Source of the DNA: Bradyrhizobium sp. CCBAU 53340
Lineage (GTDB): Bacteria; Pseudomonadota; Alphaproteobacteria; Rhizobiales; Xanthobacteraceae
DNA length: 64,000 bases
Reading direction: 5' to 3'
Assembly: GCF_015291645.1 (NCBI RefSeq)
Contig: NZ_CP030055.1
Span: forward strand, 6,262,001-6,326,000
Made by a program: the position numbers and the translations under genes
Notes under the pieces: model-generated
Seen by the model: only the letters and a program-made list of their open reading frames with translations
The model's database searches: none
Told to the model about the DNA's origin: nothing
Part shown: positions 61,600 to 64,000 of the stretch, piece after piece
Layout of the letters: every line of letters starts with the position of its first letter
Position numbering within the stretch: the stretch's first letter is position 1

Positions 61600-61661
61600 A
61601 AAACACCTTCCGTTTGAGGCGGAAGGTGTCTAGCGCAACGAGCATGCGGTTTCCACCCCCT

Positions 61662-63953
61662 TTAGACCTCGATATTTTCCAACCGCACCGGCAGCTTGCG
61701 AATACGCTGGCCGGTGGCGTGGAAGATCGCATTGCAGATCGCCGCATTGGTGCCGACATTGGCGAGCTCGCCGAGCCCCTTTGCACCGGCCGGGTTGATG
61801 TGATCGTCCTGCTCGGAAAGCAGGATCACCTCGACATCAGGCACATCGGCATTCACGGGCACGAGATAATCGGCAAAATTGTCGTTGACGTAGCGCGCGG
61901 TGCGCTCGTCGATCTCGGTCGCCTCCAGCAGCGCCGAAGACATGCCCCAGATCAGGCCGCCCATGAGCTGGCTGCGCGCCGTGCGCGGGTTCATGATGCG
62001 GCCGGCAGCAAAGGCGCCGACCAGGCGAGGGCAGCGAATCTCGTGCGTGAAGCGGTTGATGCGAACCTCGACGAACTCGGCTCCGAAAGCGTAGGCGATC
62101 TTGTCCTTTATGGCCGCGCCGCCGACCAGGCGCGCGTGACCGCTGTGCATGGCCTTGAAGGAATCCAGCGGCGCGCCTTCCGGTTTCCACTCGCCATATT
62201 CCTCGACCACGCCGACGCTGAGCGCGTCGAATGCCTTCTCCAGATCGAGGGGACGGTCACTCTTCGCCGCCTGGGTCGTCGGCGTCTGGCCGATGCCGAC
62301 GGTTTCCTTGGCCTTATCCGTCAGACTTTCGTTGGGCGTGACCGCCTTGAACAGACGCTGGCGGATCTGGTCACACACCATCATCACGGCCGAACAGGTG
62401 CTGGCCGTCGAATTGGAGCCGCCCGCGACCGGCGCCGGCGGCAAGTCGCTGTCTCCAATAAAGACAGAAACCTTCTCGAGGGGTACGCCGAGCCGCTCAG
62501 AAGCGGTCTGGGCGATGATCGTGTAGGCGCCGGTGCCGATCTCGTGGCCGGCGATCTCGACCCGGGTCCGGCCGTCGCGCTGGAGACGCACGCGCGCGGC
62601 CGAGGGCGCCATCTGTGTCGGGTAGCAGGTGGCGGCACACCCATAGCCGATCAGCCAGTCGCCGTCGGACATTGATTTTGGCGCGGCCGAGCGCCGCGCC
62701 CAACCGAAGGCCTTCGCGGCTTCGTCGAAACACGCCATCAGCGACCGCGACGTATAGGGCTTGCCGCCGATCGGTTCATTGGTGGTGTCATTGATGCGGC
62801 GGAGTTCGACCGGATCCATGTTGAGCTTCGACGCCAGCTCATCCATCGCACTCTCCAGCGCGAACAGATACGGCACCTCCGGCGGCGAGCGCATGAAGCC
62901 CGGCGTGTTGCGGTCGGCGCGCACGATCGACACGAGACTGTCGACATTGGGACAGGCATAGAGGCGCGTCGTGGTTTTAGTCCCGCCGACGCAGTAGGGG
63001 TCGGCGCGCGACGACACCTCGGCGCCCTCGTGCCTGAGCGCAACCAATTTGCCGTCACGGTTCGCACCGAGCTTGATCTCATGACGCGTCTCGGCGCGAT
63101 AGGTCGCAATGGTAAACCCCTGATCGCGGGTCGGGATCAGCTTGATCGGCCGGTTCAGGCGCCTGGCGATGCCGGCAATAATGGCGGTGCGCGGCGTCAT
63201 CGAGCCACGTGAACCAAACCCGCCGCCGACATAAGGATTGACCACCCTCACCTTGTCGGCGTCGATGCCGAGCTGCTCGGCAACGCCATTCTTCAGGCCA
63301 TAGACATATTGGCTGGGCTCGTAGATGACGAGATTGTCGCCCATCCAGGCGCAGCTCGTCGAGAACAGCTCCATTGGATTGTGGTGCTGTGTCGGCGTGT
63401 CGTAGGACGCGGTGAGCTTGACCTCGGCCTCCTCGAACGCCTTGGCGAAATTGCCGACCTGCGGATCTTCCTTGAACTGCGCATTCTGGCCTTTTGCGGC
63501 GGCTTTCGTCGTTCCCGGCGAATCGAAACTGGCGCTTGGCGTCATCGCCGTGTAACTGACCTTGACGCGATTGGCGGCCTCGCGCGCGGCTTCGTAGCTC
63601 TCCGCGACGACCACTGCGATGATCTCACCGTCATGGGCGATGTCGGCCGACTTCAGCGGCTGGATCGTGGTACCGGCATAGCCGCCATTGCTGAAGAGTT
63701 TTGACTCCTTCAGATCAGGCGCATTCTCGTGCGTGACGATGTCGATGACGCCACGGACGTGTTTGGCATCGTCGAGATCGAAGCTGTTGATGCGCCCCCT
63801 GGAAATCGCACTGGTGACCAGGAATGCATAGGCCGGGTTGTCCAGCGGCATATCGGACCCGTAGGTCGCCCGTCCCGTGACTTTTGCAGTCGCATCATAG
63901 CGCGGCACGGGCTGGCCCATATTCGCCTTCGGCTCGGGAGCGGCAGCGGTCAT
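61662..63953 (-). CDS. Aldehyde oxidoreductase molybdenum-binding subunit (PaoC/YagR-like)
   Basis: Large subunit of a xanthine-dehydrogenase-family periplasmic aldehyde oxidoreductase. The 763-residue protein has the N-terminal aldehyde-oxidase a/b domain (GQPVPRYDATAKVTGRATYGSDM), the molybdopterin-binding region (QHHNPMELFSTSCAW, VGGGFGSRGS) and the C-terminal catalytic glutamate Glu729 in GAKGLGELANVGTNAA. Unlike xanthine dehydrogenases it has no substrate-specific motif that I can name. Its stop is 3 nt after the upstream FAD-subunit gene. Confidence 0.92.
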   Translation of the reverse strand: MTAAAPEPKANMGQPVPRYDATAKVTGRATYGSDMPLDNPAYAFLVTSAISRGRINSFDLDDAKHVRGVIDIVTHENAPDLKESKLFSNGGYAGTTIQPLKSADIAHDGEIIAVVVAESYEAAREAANRVKVSYTAMTPSASFDSPGTTKAAAKGQNAQFKEDPQVGNFAKAFEEAEVKLTASYDTPTQHHNPMELFSTSCAWMGDNLVIYEPSQYVYGLKNGVAEQLGIDADKVRVVNPYVGGGFGSRGSMTPRTAIIAGIARRLNRPIKLIPTRDQGFTIATYRAETRHEIKLGANRDGKLVALRHEGAEVSSRADPYCVGGTKTTTRLYACPNVDSLVSIVRADRNTPGFMRSPPEVPYLFALESAMDELASKLNMDPVELRRINDTTNEPIGGKPYTSRSLMACFDEAAKAFGWARRSAAPKSMSDGDWLIGYGCAATCYPTQMAPSAARVRLQRDGRTRVEIAGHEIGTGAYTIIAQTASERLGVPLEKVSVFIGDSDLPPAPVAGGSNSTASTCSAVMMVCDQIRQRLFKAVTPNESLTDKAKETVGIGQTPTTQAAKSDRPLDLEKAFDALSVGVVEEYGEWKPEGAPLDSFKAMHSGHARLVGGAAIKDKIAYAFGAEFVEVRINRFTHEIRCPRLVGAFAAGRIMNPRTARSQLMGGLIWGMSSALLEATEIDERTARYVNDNFADYLVPVNADVPDVEVILLSEQDDHINPAGAKGLGELANVGTNAAICNAIFHATGQRIRKLPVRLENIEV

Positions 63954-63955
63954 GG

Positions 63956-64000
63956 TCAGATCTCCATCGTTACGGCCTGCTGGAGCGCGCGAGCCACAAC
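63956..64000 (-). CDS. Aldehyde oxidoreductase FAD-binding subunit, C-terminal end
   Basis: Only the last 14 codons are in the window. They read VVARALQQAVTMEI then stop, which matches the tail of PaoB-like FAD subunits; the 2-nt gap to the molybdenum-subunit gene supports this. The rest of the gene is beyond the right edge. Confidence 0.65.
   Translation of the reverse strand, partial: VVARALQQAVTMEI

Overview
The window reads as chromosome of a GC-rich alphaproteobacterium, most likely Bradyrhizobium or a close relative. The basis is gene content rather than a database hit: a rhizobial GlpSTPQUV-type glycerol ABC transporter, a long-type isocitrate lyase divergent from a ScfR/RamB-like regulator, DUF4170/DUF1993 proteins, and dispersed intergenic palindromes of the kind common in that genus. 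No rRNA, tRNA, phage, insertion sequence or CRISPR array was recognised. About 60 protein genes are packed in short operons, many with 1-4 nt overlaps.

Layout. 1-9.6 kb: a glycosyltransferase pair (one cut by the window edge), a Nudix hydrolase, a metallophosphoesterase, and the aceA / ScfR-like divergent pair for acetate and fatty-acid carbon use; then a secreted HExxH protein and a Lys-rich small protein. 9.6-14.7 kb: TPR protein, HtpX protease, MltB-type lytic transglycosylase, DUF1993 protein, old yellow enzyme. 14.8-24.9 kb: an eight-gene minus-strand cluster: FAD-linked 2-hydroxyacid dehydrogenase, spermidine/putrescine-type ABC transporter with a fused permease, DapA-family lyase, IclR regulator, FMN 2-hydroxyacid oxidase and ALDH7-family dehydrogenase. 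It looks like an import-and-degrade unit for an unknown, possibly lysine-derived compound, and has paired inverted repeats upstream.

25-37 kb: TPR and DUF6065-like proteins, then the glycerol locus (glpD-glpS-glpT-glpP-glpQ-glpU-glpV) with its DeoR regulator. A VapBC-type toxin-antitoxin module on the opposite strand sits between regulator and glpD. A HAD phosphatase and an NTF2-like protein follow. 38-46 kb: a beta-oxidation operon (fadE, thiolase, fadJ-type bifunctional enzyme, YciA thioesterase), flavin reductase, TetR. 46-50.6 kb: an RND efflux pump and its membrane-fusion lipoprotein, with TetR as last gene of the operon.

50.8-64 kb: MFS transporter, DUF2809 membrane protein whose C-terminus is read from a repeat, AlkZ/YcaQ-like protein, Met-rich secreted peptide, OmpA-like protein, GT39-family mannosyltransferase-like protein, a FecR-domain / beta-barrel pair, two VOC proteins, a His-rich cupin, CsbD, FKBP isomerase, and the molybdenum subunit of a PaoABC-type aldehyde oxidoreductase whose FAD subunit runs off the right edge.

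At least six families of palindromic intergenic repeats (ten copies) are scattered through the window; one lies between the two efflux genes and one is translated as a protein C-terminus. The least described item is the 14.8-24.9 kb catabolic cluster.
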